Positions 17,805-26,190 of a DNA stretch of 64,000 bases are shown piece by piece; position 1 is the first letter of the stretch; each line of letters opens with the position of its first letter. Position numbers and translations under genes: made by a program. Under the pieces are notes generated by a model, which searched no databases, was not told the DNA's origin, and saw only the letters and a list, made by a program, of their open reading frames with translations. Where the stretch lies: positions 1-64,000 of the forward strand of contig JAFAQY010000132.1 in assembly GCA_019261985.1 (NCBI GenBank), read 5' to 3'. The DNA is from Bryobacterales bacterium (GTDB lineage Bacteria; Acidobacteriota; Terriglobia; Bryobacterales; Bryobacteraceae).

Positions 17805-18157
17805 GGCGTTTCCTTTCGAGACTTCTCCTTTTTAGATTAGCCGATATAGGGATTTCGATTTCGAAATCTGTGAGGCGAAATCCAGCACGGCCTATCCGCG
17901 GGCGGGTTATATGGTAGTTCTGGATGATCTCTTCAATGCTCTGGCCATATTCGACTTTTTCGAAGATGACGTAATCGCCATGCGGTTTCGCGTTCGGTGA
18001 CGGAAATCGCATGTGTCGATTGTGCTTGCTTGTGCTTAATTGCAGAAACGGCGCAGGCGGGTTGAAGCCGCGGCCGGAGCCTGCCCCGCAGTGGGCCGTA
18101 CGCCAACCGTCGGCGGTGCCGAAGAGTAGAATAGCCGTTGTGATACGCACTGGCTCG
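17805..18157. other. divergent gap between the antitoxin and the VWFA-related gene
   Basis: About 350 bases. It holds the palindrome at 17857-17868 and should contain the antitoxin promoter on the minus strand and the promoter of the VWFA-related gene on the plus strand. A 74-codon minus-strand frame (18012-17788, beginning MRFPSPNAKPHGDY) is open across it, but I cannot place it in any family. Confidence 0.35.
17857..17868. promoter_or_regulatory. palindrome GATTTCGAAATC, candidate antitoxin operator
   Basis: This perfect 12-base palindrome is preceded by a further GATTTC (17851-17856) that doubles the left half-site. It lies 53 bases upstream of the antitoxin ATG. Toxin-antitoxin operons of this type are usually repressed by the antitoxin at such sites. 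The function is inferred from position and symmetry. Confidence 0.4.
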
Positions 18158-19867
18158 ATGCGGCGGCGCGGGCTTCCGCTAATCGCTATTACGGCCGCGG
18201 TTGCTCTGGCGCAAAACGCTAGCGCGCCGGAGATGAGCACCCATGATGCTCCCGCGATCTTTACCGCGCGGGTGAACCTGGTGCTTGTGCCGGTTGTGGT
18301 CCGCGACCGCAACGGCAAAGCGACCGGCAATCTGCGCCAGGGAGATTTCCAGCTTTCCGATAAGGGCAAGCCGCAAGTCATCAGCAAGTTTTCGATCGAA
18401 AAAACGGGCGGGCGGGCCATTCCCGCCGTCGTTGCCACGGACGAAACCGCGCCCGACAAGGCGCAACCGGAACCGGCGCCCATTCCCGAACGCTTCGTCG
18501 CCTACGTTTTCGACGATATGCACTTCGACATTCAGAATTTGCTGTGGGCGAGGATGGCCGCCGACCGGCATTTGAGTGAATTTCTGGACCCGAGTGCCCG
18601 GGCCGCGATTTTCACCACCTCGGGCCAGGTGAGCCTGGATTTCACGGACGACCGCGACAAACTGCGAGCCGCATTGCAGCGGATTCAATCGCGGGCGGAT
18701 CTGCACGCCACGGCGATCGAGTGCCCGTCCGTGACGTATTATATGGCCGATTCGCTCATCAACCGCGCAGACTCGCAAGCAATGAACGTGCTCGTCGCCG
18801 ATACCTATGCTTGCCTGCACACCTCGCCGAACGACCCGGGCGCTCCGAGCCGGGATCAAATCGAGGCGATGGTGCGCGCGGCTGCGCAGCGAGAGTACAG
18901 CGTTGGAGGGGAAGATTCGCGACGCTCGCTTCTGGCCCTGAAGGACGCTGTCCGGCGGCTCTCCGCGGCTCCGGGCAGCCGCAGCCTGATTTTGGTATCG
19001 CCAGGCTTCTATCTGACGCTGGATCATCGATTCGATGAAACCGACTTGATGGATCGCGCGATTCGCGCGAACGTAACCGTGAACTCACTCGACACGCGCG
19101 GCCTTTACACCGTCGGCACCGACCTGAGTCAGACCTCGGTTTCCAGTTCAGCGGCATCCAGCGGATTCCGTTTGATGGCCGATATAGCAAATGCCTCCGC
19201 GGACTCGGATGTGATGGCCGAGCTGGCGAGCGCCACCGGCGGCACGTTCTTTCACAACGATAACGGCCTGAAGGAAGGCTTAAAGCAACTCGCTACGCAA
19301 CCGGAATTTATTTACGTACTCGGGTTCTCGCCGCAGAATTTGAAAATGGACGGCTCGTACCACACACTAAAGGTCACACTGAAGAATCCCACCGGCATGG
19401 ATGTGCAAGCCCGGCGCGGATACTATGCGCCGAAGCATGCCGCCGACCCCGAGCAACAGGCACGCGAGGAAATCCAGGAAGCGATTTTTTCACGGGATGA
19501 AATTCGCGATATTCCCGTGGATTTGAATTTGCAGTTTTTCAAATCGAGCGCCTCCAGCGCAAAGGTGACGGTGGTGGCGAAAGTGGACATCCGCAACCTG
19601 CGTTACCGCAAGTCCGAGGACCGGAACAACAACACGCTCACGATTATCTCCAGTCTTTTCGACCGCAACGGGAATTGGGTGGCGGGTATCCAGAAGATTG
19701 TCGAGATGCGGTTGAAAGACCAGACCGTGGAAAACCTTCCGGCCGGCGGGATCAGCGTGCGGTCGGTGCTGGATGTTGTGCCGGGGAGTTATATGGTCCG
19801 GCTGGTGGTTAGGGATTCGGAAGGGCAGACGATGGCGGCCCGTAACGGCGCCGTTCAAATTCCATGA
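18158..19867 (+). CDS. secreted VWFA-related acidobacterial protein
   Basis: The product (about 569 residues from the ATG at 18158) starts with a signal peptide, MRRRGLPLIAITAAVALAQN. The mature part opens with the hallmark of the Acidobacterial VWFA-related family (TIGR03436): ARVNLVLVPVVVRDRNGK, LRQGDFQLSDKGKPQ, then YVFDDMHFDIQNLLWAR, RAAIFTTSGQVSLDFTDDRD and a central von Willebrand A-like fold (RSLILVSPGFYLT, VTVNSLDTRGLYT). A conserved ELASATGGTFFHNDNGL block follows, then YVLGFSPQNLKMDGSYH and a beta-rich C-terminal region. The function of the family is unknown; it is expanded in Solibacter-type genomes. The gene is followed 13 bases later by a paralogue. Confidence 0.88.
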   Translation: MRRRGLPLIAITAAVALAQNASAPEMSTHDAPAIFTARVNLVLVPVVVRDRNGKATGNLRQGDFQLSDKGKPQVISKFSIEKTGGRAIPAVVATDETAPDKAQPEPAPIPERFVAYVFDDMHFDIQNLLWARMAADRHLSEFLDPSARAAIFTTSGQVSLDFTDDRDKLRAALQRIQSRADLHATAIECPSVTYYMADSLINRADSQAMNVLVADTYACLHTSPNDPGAPSRDQIEAMVRAAAQREYSVGGEDSRRSLLALKDAVRRLSAAPGSRSLILVSPGFYLTLDHRFDETDLMDRAIRANVTVNSLDTRGLYTVGTDLSQTSVSSSAASSGFRLMADIANASADSDVMAELASATGGTFFHNDNGLKEGLKQLATQPEFIYVLGFSPQNLKMDGSYHTLKVTLKNPTGMDVQARRGYYAPKHAADPEQQAREEIQEAIFSRDEIRDIPVDLNLQFFKSSASSAKVTVVAKVDIRNLRYRKSEDRNNNTLTIISSLFDRNGNWVAGIQKIVEMRLKDQTVENLPAGGISVRSVLDVVPGSYMVRLVVRDSEGQTMAARNGAVQIP

Positions 19868-19880
19868 AGGAGGAGCGCAC

Positions 19881-22175
19881 ATGAGAAGCGCGCGCCTGAT
19901 CGTTTTGAGTTCGATGATTTGCGCCGGGGCCCGCCTACTGTCCGCGCAAGACAAGCCGGCCGATGCTCCTCCGGACACCGGGATCCTGATCCGAACGGAA
20001 ACACGCATGGTCCTGGTGGATACCATCGTGACGGATAAGAAGGGGCAATACGTCCGCGATCTTGAAGCCAAGAACTTCAAGGTCTACGAAGACAACAAGG
20101 AACAGCCGATCAAGAGCTTCTCTTTCGAAGCCGATCCGCAATCGCCAAATCACGGGCAAACGCACTATATGGTCCTCTTTTTCGATAACGCAAGCATGCA
20201 ACCCGGGGATCAAGTTCGCGCTCGACAGGCCGCGGTTAAGTTTATCGATGCCAATGCCGGTCCGGACCGGAAGATGGCCATTGTGAATTTTGGTGGCGCG
20301 CTCCAGGTGGCGCAGAATTTCACGGGAAATACGGAGAAGCTTAAGGCGGTTGCGAACGGAGTGGCGTATTCGGCGGTATCGTCGAATGAGACCGGGCCGA
20401 CTTTGAGTGAAGCGGCGTTCTTCGGCGCTCGGGACATGATTCTCGCATTGAGGACGCTGGCGAAGAATTTAGGGGCCGTGCCGGGCCGTAAGACGCTGGT
20501 GATGTTCACGGCCGGATTCAAGCTAACGCCGGAGCAGATATCTGAAGTTACCGCCACGATCGATGCTTGCAATAAAGCGAACGTCGCGATCTATCCAATC
20601 GACGTACGCGGACTGACCACGGACGTGCCGGTTGCGCAAAACACGGGCGGAGGCCTGCTGCATATTTTTCAGCCGCCGTCTTGGGTACTTCCCGCGCTGG
20701 CGTTGTCGTTTGAACCGCAGCGTGGCGGTGGCGCGCCAGGCGGAACTCCGGGAGGCGGAGCTCCGGGAGGCGCTGGCGGCGGAGGCTCGCGTGGCGGGGC
20801 GGCAGGCGGCCCTGGACCAGGCGCGGCAGCGGGGTCGAGCGGATCCGCCGGCGGACGCGGCGGGGTCAATAGCTCGCCAGGCGGAACCCGGAACGGAGGT
20901 CCGAACCCAGGCGCGAACCCGGGTGCCGGCACGAATACGAACGGCGGCCGGGGGGGCGGAGTTCAGGGCGTACAACCCTATCCGGGGCTGAACCCTTACA
21001 ACCAATCGCGCAGCCTGATACCGAAGATCCCTGAGAGCACGGTAGAGAACCAAAACGTGATGTACATGCTTGCCGACGGAACGGGCGGGTTCGTGATTCA
21101 CGATACGAACGATTTGCTTGCGGGGCTTCAAAAAATCGGCAAGGAGCAGAATGAATATTACTTGCTGGGCTACACGCCGCCATCGTCAACAGAAGGAAGC
21201 TGTCATGTGTTGCACGTGAAGGTGGATCGGGGCGGGACCACGGTTCGCGCCCGCACAGGCTACTGCAACGCGAAGCCGCGCGATCTGCTGACCGGCAACC
21301 CGATCGAAAAGCAGCTTGAAACGCGAGCCGCGGCGGCCCAGGCGGGGAACGTGGCCGCCGCCATGCAGCTTCCCTTCTTCTATACGTCCGCGAACGTTGC
21401 GCGCGTAAACGTGGCGATGGAAATCGCGGCGGACGCGGTGAAGTTCGAAAAACAGAAAGGCAAGCAGCACGGCGAGATCAATGTTCTGGGGATTGCGACG
21501 ACAGCCGACGGCGGCGTGGGGGCGCGGTTCAGCGACACCGTTAAATTCGACTTCGAGGATAAAAAAGAAATAGAGGCGTTCCAGAAGAAGCCTCTGCATT
21601 ATGAAAATCAATTCGACCTGGCCTCGGGTAAATACAATTTGAAAGTGGTTTTCAGCTCGGGTGGATCGAGCTTCGGAAAAGTGGAGACACCCCTGGAGAT
21701 TGAGCCGTATCAAGCCGATCAATTCGCGATCAGCGGGCTGGCGCTAAGCAAGCAAACCCACAGAGCGGCCGAGATGGGCGCCACGCTGGATGCATCGCTG
21801 CTGGAAGACAAGGTCCCGCTGATCTTCAATGGACTCCAGCTCGTGCCTTCGGGGACCAACGAATTCAAGAAGGGCGAGCTGGCGGGTTTCTATGCCGAGA
21901 TTTATGAGCCCCTGCTTTCCAGTCCGCCCGACCCGCAAAAGCCTCTGGCGGTCGCGATCGATATGCGCGTATTGGACCGTAAAACCGGCGAACAGAAGGT
22001 CGACACCGGCCTGCTACGGCTGGAGCTCCCGGCGCAAGGGGGCAATCCGGTAATTCCCATTGGGGAAAAAGTGCCGGTCGAGATGCTCGCGCCCGGATCG
22101 TACACGCTGGAATTATCGGCGCTGGATACAGCGAACCACGAGTACAAGCGGACAGCGGATTTCGAGCTGAGGTGA
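19881..22175 (+). CDS. secreted VWFA-related acidobacterial protein with a glycine-rich insert
   Basis: This paralogue of the preceding gene (about 764 residues) starts at the ATG at 19881, preceded by AAGGAGGAG, and has a signal peptide ending LLSAQ. It shows TRMVLVDTIVTDKKGQYVRD, LEAKNFKVYEDNKEQPIKSF, YMVLFFDNASMQ and a VWA-like core (KTLVMFTAGFKLT, VAIYPIDVRGLTT). Between about residues 280 and 375 lies a low-complexity Gly/Pro/Ala/Asn insert (GGGAPGGTPGGGAPGG and similar) that splits the usual domain. The family motif resumes with MLADGTGGFVIHDTNDL and YYLLGYTPPSS. The C-terminal 250 residues are beta-rich. The two genes are almost certainly cotranscribed. Confidence 0.88.
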   Translation: MRSARLIVLSSMICAGARLLSAQDKPADAPPDTGILIRTETRMVLVDTIVTDKKGQYVRDLEAKNFKVYEDNKEQPIKSFSFEADPQSPNHGQTHYMVLFFDNASMQPGDQVRARQAAVKFIDANAGPDRKMAIVNFGGALQVAQNFTGNTEKLKAVANGVAYSAVSSNETGPTLSEAAFFGARDMILALRTLAKNLGAVPGRKTLVMFTAGFKLTPEQISEVTATIDACNKANVAIYPIDVRGLTTDVPVAQNTGGGLLHIFQPPSWVLPALALSFEPQRGGGAPGGTPGGGAPGGAGGGGSRGGAAGGPGPGAAAGSSGSAGGRGGVNSSPGGTRNGGPNPGANPGAGTNTNGGRGGGVQGVQPYPGLNPYNQSRSLIPKIPESTVENQNVMYMLADGTGGFVIHDTNDLLAGLQKIGKEQNEYYLLGYTPPSSTEGSCHVLHVKVDRGGTTVRARTGYCNAKPRDLLTGNPIEKQLETRAAAAQAGNVAAAMQLPFFYTSANVARVNVAMEIAADAVKFEKQKGKQHGEINVLGIATTADGGVGARFSDTVKFDFEDKKEIEAFQKKPLHYENQFDLASGKYNLKVVFSSGGSSFGKVETPLEIEPYQADQFAISGLALSKQTHRAAEMGATLDASLLEDKVPLIFNGLQLVPSGTNEFKKGELAGFYAEIYEPLLSSPPDPQKPLAVAIDMRVLDRKTGEQKVDTGLLRLELPAQGGNPVIPIGEKVPVEMLAPGSYTLELSALDTANHEYKRTADFELR

Positions 22176-22203
22176 ATAGCCGGCCGACCATCGGGAGCGG
22201 CGC

Positions 22204-22650
22204 CTATAGAGGGGTTATAGCAGGATAGCCTTGTTGTTTGGCAAGCCGGAGGAGCGCGCGGTCAAAGGTAACCAGTGTCGCATCGCTCTGCTTGGCATAA
22301 GCAAGCAGGTAACAGTCGCCAATCCATTTTGAGGCGGTTTGAGCTGCAAATGGCGCGGTCGCTTCGCGGAATGCGAGATCCATGCCGCGTGGCTCGGGAT
22401 AGTAGTCCACCCGTGTATCCTGAAGCCAATTCTCGTAAATCGTCCATGCCTTTTGGAGCGTAAGCGTTTCCTTCCCCATAACGGCTGAGTTTGTGAGGAG
22501 GCGCAGGAAACCGATTTGCGTGTATCGGCAGAAAACAAGCCGAACATCGCCGGCAATAAAATCGAACCACCTCCACGCTTCTGAGTTATGTGAATGGCCG
22601 GCTACGGAAAGAGCGAGCCATACGTTCAGATCAGGGAAAAACGAGGTCAT
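22204..22650 (-). CDS. PIN-domain ribonuclease toxin, VapC-like
   Basis: The 148-residue protein has the PIN-domain order of acidic residues: FFPDLNVWLAL near the N-terminus with the first Asp, a central acidic residue in the helical part, and KWIGDCYLLAYAKQSDATLVTFDRAL, where the GD and FD aspartates complete the metal site. VapC toxins cleave specific tRNA or rRNA sites. It overlaps the antitoxin gene upstream by 20 bases on the same strand, a standard vapBC layout. All catalytic Asp positions appear intact, unlike the decayed toxin at 17226. Confidence 0.9.
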   Translation of the reverse strand: MTSFFPDLNVWLALSVAGHSHNSEAWRWFDFIAGDVRLVFCRYTQIGFLRLLTNSAVMGKETLTLQKAWTIYENWLQDTRVDYYPEPRGMDLAFREATAPFAAQTASKWIGDCYLLAYAKQSDATLVTFDRALLRLAKQQGYPAITPL

Positions 22651-22858
22651 GAGGATTTTCGTCCCTTGGGAACCTCGGACCGAGTTTATGGCCCTTAATC
22701 ATAGGACCCGTGACGTTGTTTCCCTTCTTAGGGGACGCATATGTCAGCTCAATCGCTTGAACGATAAGCGCTCTTATAGACGTACCGGATTGTTCCGCCT
22801 TGTGCCGCAGAGCAGCATGAAGCGGCTCAGGAATGTCGACTGTAGTACGCACGGCCAT
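22631..22858 (-). CDS. VapB-like ribbon-helix-helix antitoxin
   Basis: The 75-residue antitoxin has a short ribbon-helix-helix N-domain (MAVRTTVDIPEPLHAALRHK, then SGTSIRALIVQAIE). The C-terminal tail (KLGPRFPRDENPHDLVFP) would bind the toxin. The ATG lies at the edge of the palindrome 22858-22873, consistent with autorepression. It precedes and overlaps the PIN-domain toxin gene. Confidence 0.88.
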   Translation of the reverse strand: MAVRTTVDIPEPLHAALRHKAEQSGTSIRALIVQAIELTYASPKKGNNVTGPMIKGHKLGPRFPRDENPHDLVFP

Positions 22859-22902
22859 GACATTATTATGTCACGGGCGCCATGAAGGATTAAATCATCC
22901 TT
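22858..22902. promoter_or_regulatory. two inverted repeats, candidate vapBC operators
   Basis: TGACAT-tatt-ATGTCA (22858-22873) and AAGGAT-taaatc-ATCCTT (22885-22902) are perfect inverted repeats directly upstream of vapB. They lie in the divergent gap to the DsbA-like gene. The first overlaps the vapB start codon. They fit repressor-dimer sites for an RHH antitoxin but differ in sequence, so only one may be used by it. Confidence 0.4.
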
Positions 22903-22948
22903 AAGGAGCACCCGCGCGGCGGCCACGCGGGTAGTACAATCGTCACGA

Positions 22949-23818
22949 ATGAGAATTGTAGCTGCCTCGCTAATCCTGGCGTTTTCATTGCTTCCCTTTG
23001 GAGCCGCACAAACCAAGGGCGCGAAGAGTGCCCTCAATAAAGAGGCTCTCGAGGCATATCTCCGCCACGTGGAGCTTTATCGAGCGAACGTGACGTACAA
23101 GATCGACGACCCCACGCCATCCAAATACCTGCCGGGATTTTCAGAGGTCGCTGTACACGTCAGCTATGAAGGCGGAACGAAGGACGAACTGTACTACGTC
23201 TCGCAAGATGGCCAGACCATCGTCAGCGGGGATGTATACAAGATGAATCAAAATCCGTTTCAGGCAAATCTGGATAAGCTGAACACCGCCGGGGCGCCCA
23301 GTTTCGGCGCGGCGAACGCGCCCGTCACTATCGTCGAATTCGGCGATTTGCAATGTCCCGATTGCAAGATGGAAGCTCCCGTCCTGCGTAATAACGTGAT
23401 GCAGACGTTTGCGGGCAAGGTGCACGTGTACTTCAAGGATTATCCGCTGGAGTCGCTGCACCCATGGGCCCGCTCGGCCGCGATTGCGGGGCGCTGCGTG
23501 TATCGCCAAGGCGAGCAGAATTTCTGGACCTTCTACGATTGGATCTACGACAACCAGGAGCAGATCGACCCCGGCAACTTGCAATCCAAAGTAATCGCCT
23601 GGGCCGGGCAGAAGGGGCTGGACACGATCCAGCTTGGCCGCTGTATGGACAGCAAAGCCACGGAAGCGGAAGTGAATCAGAGCATCGCCGAAGGGCACTC
23701 GCTAGGCCTGAAGGGGACACCGACGCTGTTTATTAACGGACGGAAAATCGGGGGCCTGCAGTGGCCGGACCTTCAGCTTGTAATTAATAACGAGCTGCAA
23801 TATTTGGGGCGAAAGTGA
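22949..23818 (+). CDS. exported DsbA/thioredoxin-fold protein (CPDC motif)
   Basis: The 289-residue protein has a signal peptide (MRIVAASLILAFSLLPFGAAQ). A roughly 100-residue N-terminal domain is followed by a DsbA-like thioredoxin fold from about residue 118: VTIVEFGDLQCPDCKMEAPVL carries the CxxC active site, YFKDYPLESLHPWARSAA is the inserted helical region, and GLKGTPTLFINGRKIGG has the cis-proline TPT. It would act as a periplasmic thiol oxidoreductase. Its stop overlaps the GTG of the next gene by four bases (GTGA); that gene encodes a protein with two CxxCH motifs, so a role in preparing haem-binding thiols is conceivable but unproven. Confidence 0.88.
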   Translation: MRIVAASLILAFSLLPFGAAQTKGAKSALNKEALEAYLRHVELYRANVTYKIDDPTPSKYLPGFSEVAVHVSYEGGTKDELYYVSQDGQTIVSGDVYKMNQNPFQANLDKLNTAGAPSFGAANAPVTIVEFGDLQCPDCKMEAPVLRNNVMQTFAGKVHVYFKDYPLESLHPWARSAAIAGRCVYRQGEQNFWTFYDWIYDNQEQIDPGNLQSKVIAWAGQKGLDTIQLGRCMDSKATEAEVNQSIAEGHSLGLKGTPTLFINGRKIGGLQWPDLQLVINNELQYLGRK

Positions 23819-26157
23819 ATCCTACCGGCGCGGTGCTTTTATTCGCAGCATGCGCCGCCTACGGGGCAACGTCCTCGCCTTATCGGGACACGGTCAACCA
23901 ATACTGCGTCACGTGTCATAACCAGCGGCTGAAAACCGGCGGACTAACGCTGGATAATCTCGATATCGGAAACGTCGCCGGGGACGCCGCTACATGGGAA
24001 AAGGTGATTCGCAAGCTGCGCGCCGGAGCGATGCCGCCTACGGGCGCTAAACATCCGGATGCGGGGACAACTCACCGTCTGGTGGCGTACCTGGAAGGCG
24101 AGCTCGACGCGGCAGCCACAGCTCATCCCGATCCAGGGAGCCCAGTGCTGCACAGGTTGAACCGCGCCGAATATGCGAATGCCATTCGAGACTTGCTGGG
24201 TCTGGAGATTGACGCGGCCTCGCTGCTTCTCCCCGACGATTCGGCGTACGGTTTCGATAACGTCTCCGATGCGCTCGGCGTCTCGCCGTTATTGCAAGAG
24301 CGGTACGTGTCGGCGGCGATGAAGGTCGGCGCGCTGGCGGCGGGCGATCCGAATGTAGCTCCAGCCAGCAGTGTGTATCGCATCCGCCAGGACGTCTCTC
24401 AGGATCAGCACTTGGAGGGCATGCCGCTTGGGACCGTAGGCGGCACGCAGGTGCGCTACAACTTTCCGTTGGATGCCGAGTACGTTTTTCAAGCCAAGCT
24501 TTACCGTACGAATTTGAATATTATGCGCGGCCTGGATCTACCGCATCAGGTGGAGTTCACGGTGGACGGGCGGCGCATTCACGTTGCGGCGATCGGCGGA
24601 AAGGCCGATCTTGAATCTCTGTTTGAAAAGCCAACGGTGACGGGCGATGAGGTGGATGCGCGGCTGCGCGTGCGCGTGCCGGTGAAAGCGGGACCACGCG
24701 TAGTGACGGCGGCGTTCGTTCAGGACCCGGAAGTCGCGACCCCCGCTCGTTTGCAGCCGTATCTGCGCAGCACCGTCGACAATTTCGACTGGTCCGGCCG
24801 GCCGCATATTCAAACGCTGACCATCACCGGCCCGTTTAACGCGACAGGCTGGGGCGATACGCCAAGCCGCCGGCGAATTTTCACGTGCCATACGGAGAGC
24901 GAGGCTTGCGCGAAACAGATTATTTCAAGCTTGATCCGCCGGGCGTACCGGCAGCCCGCCGCCGAAGCCGATGTGCGGCTCGCGATGAGCTTCTATGAAG
25001 CGGGGCGTCGCGAGGGCGGTTTTGAAGCCGGTATTGAGCGCGCAGTGCAGCGAATCCTGGCGAGCCCGAAATTCCTCTTTCGATTCGAGCGCGATCCCGA
25101 TGAGGTGCGGCCCGGAAGCGTTTATCGCATCAGCGGCCTGGAACTCGCGTCCCGGCTTTCGTTCTTTTTATGGAGCAGCATCCCGGATGAGGAACTGCTT
25201 AAAGCCGCGAGCGATGGATTGCTGAAGAATCCGGCGATTCTCGATCGCGAGGTGAGGCGCATGCTAGCGGACGCTCGGTCGCAAGCGCTGGTGGATAACT
25301 TCGCGGGACAATGGCTGCACCTGCGCAATCTGCGCAATGTGGCGCCGAACTCGGACGATTTCCCCGATTTTGACGACAATCTTCGCCAAGGTTTTCAGCG
25401 CGAAACCGAGATGCTGTTCGAAAGCGTGGTGCGCGAAGACCGGAACGTACTGGATTTGATGACGGCGGACTACACATTCGTCAACGAGCGATTGGCTCGC
25501 CATTACGGCATCCCGGATATCTACGGAAGCCGGTTCCGCAGGATCGCAGTGCATGAGGACGCGCGCCGGGGACTGCTGGGACACGGGAGCATTCTCGCTG
25601 TAACCTCGCATGCGGAGCGCACATCGCCGGTTCTGCGCGGGAAGTTTGTTCTGGAGAACATACTCGGGATGCCGGTGCCGCCGCCTCCGCCCGACGTGCC
25701 GCAGTTGAAAGGCAATCAGGAAGGCGAACGACCGCGCACCATGCGAGAGCAGATGGCGGAACATCGCGCGAATGCAGTATGCGCGAGCTGCCACAAGACG
25801 ATGGACTCGATCGGTTTCGCGCTTGAAAATTTCGATGCTGTCGGTGCATGGCGGACCAAGGATGCCGGAGATCCTATCGATGCCTCGGGCGAGTTGGCGG
25901 ATGGCAGCAAGGTGGACGGCGTTGTTGCACTGCGGAATTCCATCGTGAGCCGCCCGGACGTCTTCGCCGCAACCATGACGGAGAAGCTAATGACGTACGC
26001 GCTCGGCCGCGGCGTGGATTATCGCGACATGCCGGCTATTCGAGCGATTGTGCGCGATGCCGGCCGGAACGATTATCGCTTCAGCACGCTGGTGCTGGGG
26101 ATCGTGCGCAGCACGCCTTTCGAGATGCGGGTGAAAGACGCCAATTTGGGCAAATGA
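23815..26157 (+). CDS. DUF1587/DUF1592/DUF1588/DUF1585 protein with cytochrome-c-like CxxCH motifs
   Basis: The 780-residue exported protein belongs to a large family of planctomycete and acidobacterial cytochrome-like proteins of unknown function. The N-terminal QYCVTCHNQRLKTGG has a haem c site at residues 31-35. The middle shows LHRLNRAEYANAIRDLLG (DUF1587), RRAYRQPAAEADVRLAM with KFLFRFERDP (DUF1595/1592), FFLWSSIPDEELL and FVNERLARHYGIP. NAVCASCHKTMDSIGFALEN is the second CxxCH (DUF1588), and the C-terminus (TEKLMTYALGRG) is DUF1585. GTG start, coupled to the DsbA-like gene. The family is usually discussed in connection with extracytoplasmic electron transfer; the substrate is unknown. 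Confidence 0.88.
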   Translation: MNPTGAVLLFAACAAYGATSSPYRDTVNQYCVTCHNQRLKTGGLTLDNLDIGNVAGDAATWEKVIRKLRAGAMPPTGAKHPDAGTTHRLVAYLEGELDAAATAHPDPGSPVLHRLNRAEYANAIRDLLGLEIDAASLLLPDDSAYGFDNVSDALGVSPLLQERYVSAAMKVGALAAGDPNVAPASSVYRIRQDVSQDQHLEGMPLGTVGGTQVRYNFPLDAEYVFQAKLYRTNLNIMRGLDLPHQVEFTVDGRRIHVAAIGGKADLESLFEKPTVTGDEVDARLRVRVPVKAGPRVVTAAFVQDPEVATPARLQPYLRSTVDNFDWSGRPHIQTLTITGPFNATGWGDTPSRRRIFTCHTESEACAKQIISSLIRRAYRQPAAEADVRLAMSFYEAGRREGGFEAGIERAVQRILASPKFLFRFERDPDEVRPGSVYRISGLELASRLSFFLWSSIPDEELLKAASDGLLKNPAILDREVRRMLADARSQALVDNFAGQWLHLRNLRNVAPNSDDFPDFDDNLRQGFQRETEMLFESVVREDRNVLDLMTADYTFVNERLARHYGIPDIYGSRFRRIAVHEDARRGLLGHGSILAVTSHAERTSPVLRGKFVLENILGMPVPPPPPDVPQLKGNQEGERPRTMREQMAEHRANAVCASCHKTMDSIGFALENFDAVGAWRTKDAGDPIDASGELADGSKVDGVVALRNSIVSRPDVFAATMTEKLMTYALGRGVDYRDMPAIRAIVRDAGRNDYRFSTLVLGIVRSTPFEMRVKDANLGK

Positions 26158-26190
26158 ATGCTGTAATTCCCGTGCGGAGGCGAGCCCGAC

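Noticed and set aside
17788-18012. A 74-codon minus-strand frame upstream of the antitoxin (MRFPSPNAKPHGDY...).
   Set aside because: It overlaps the antitoxin start, matches no family I know and lies where the operator and promoter are expected. Left as unassigned sequence.
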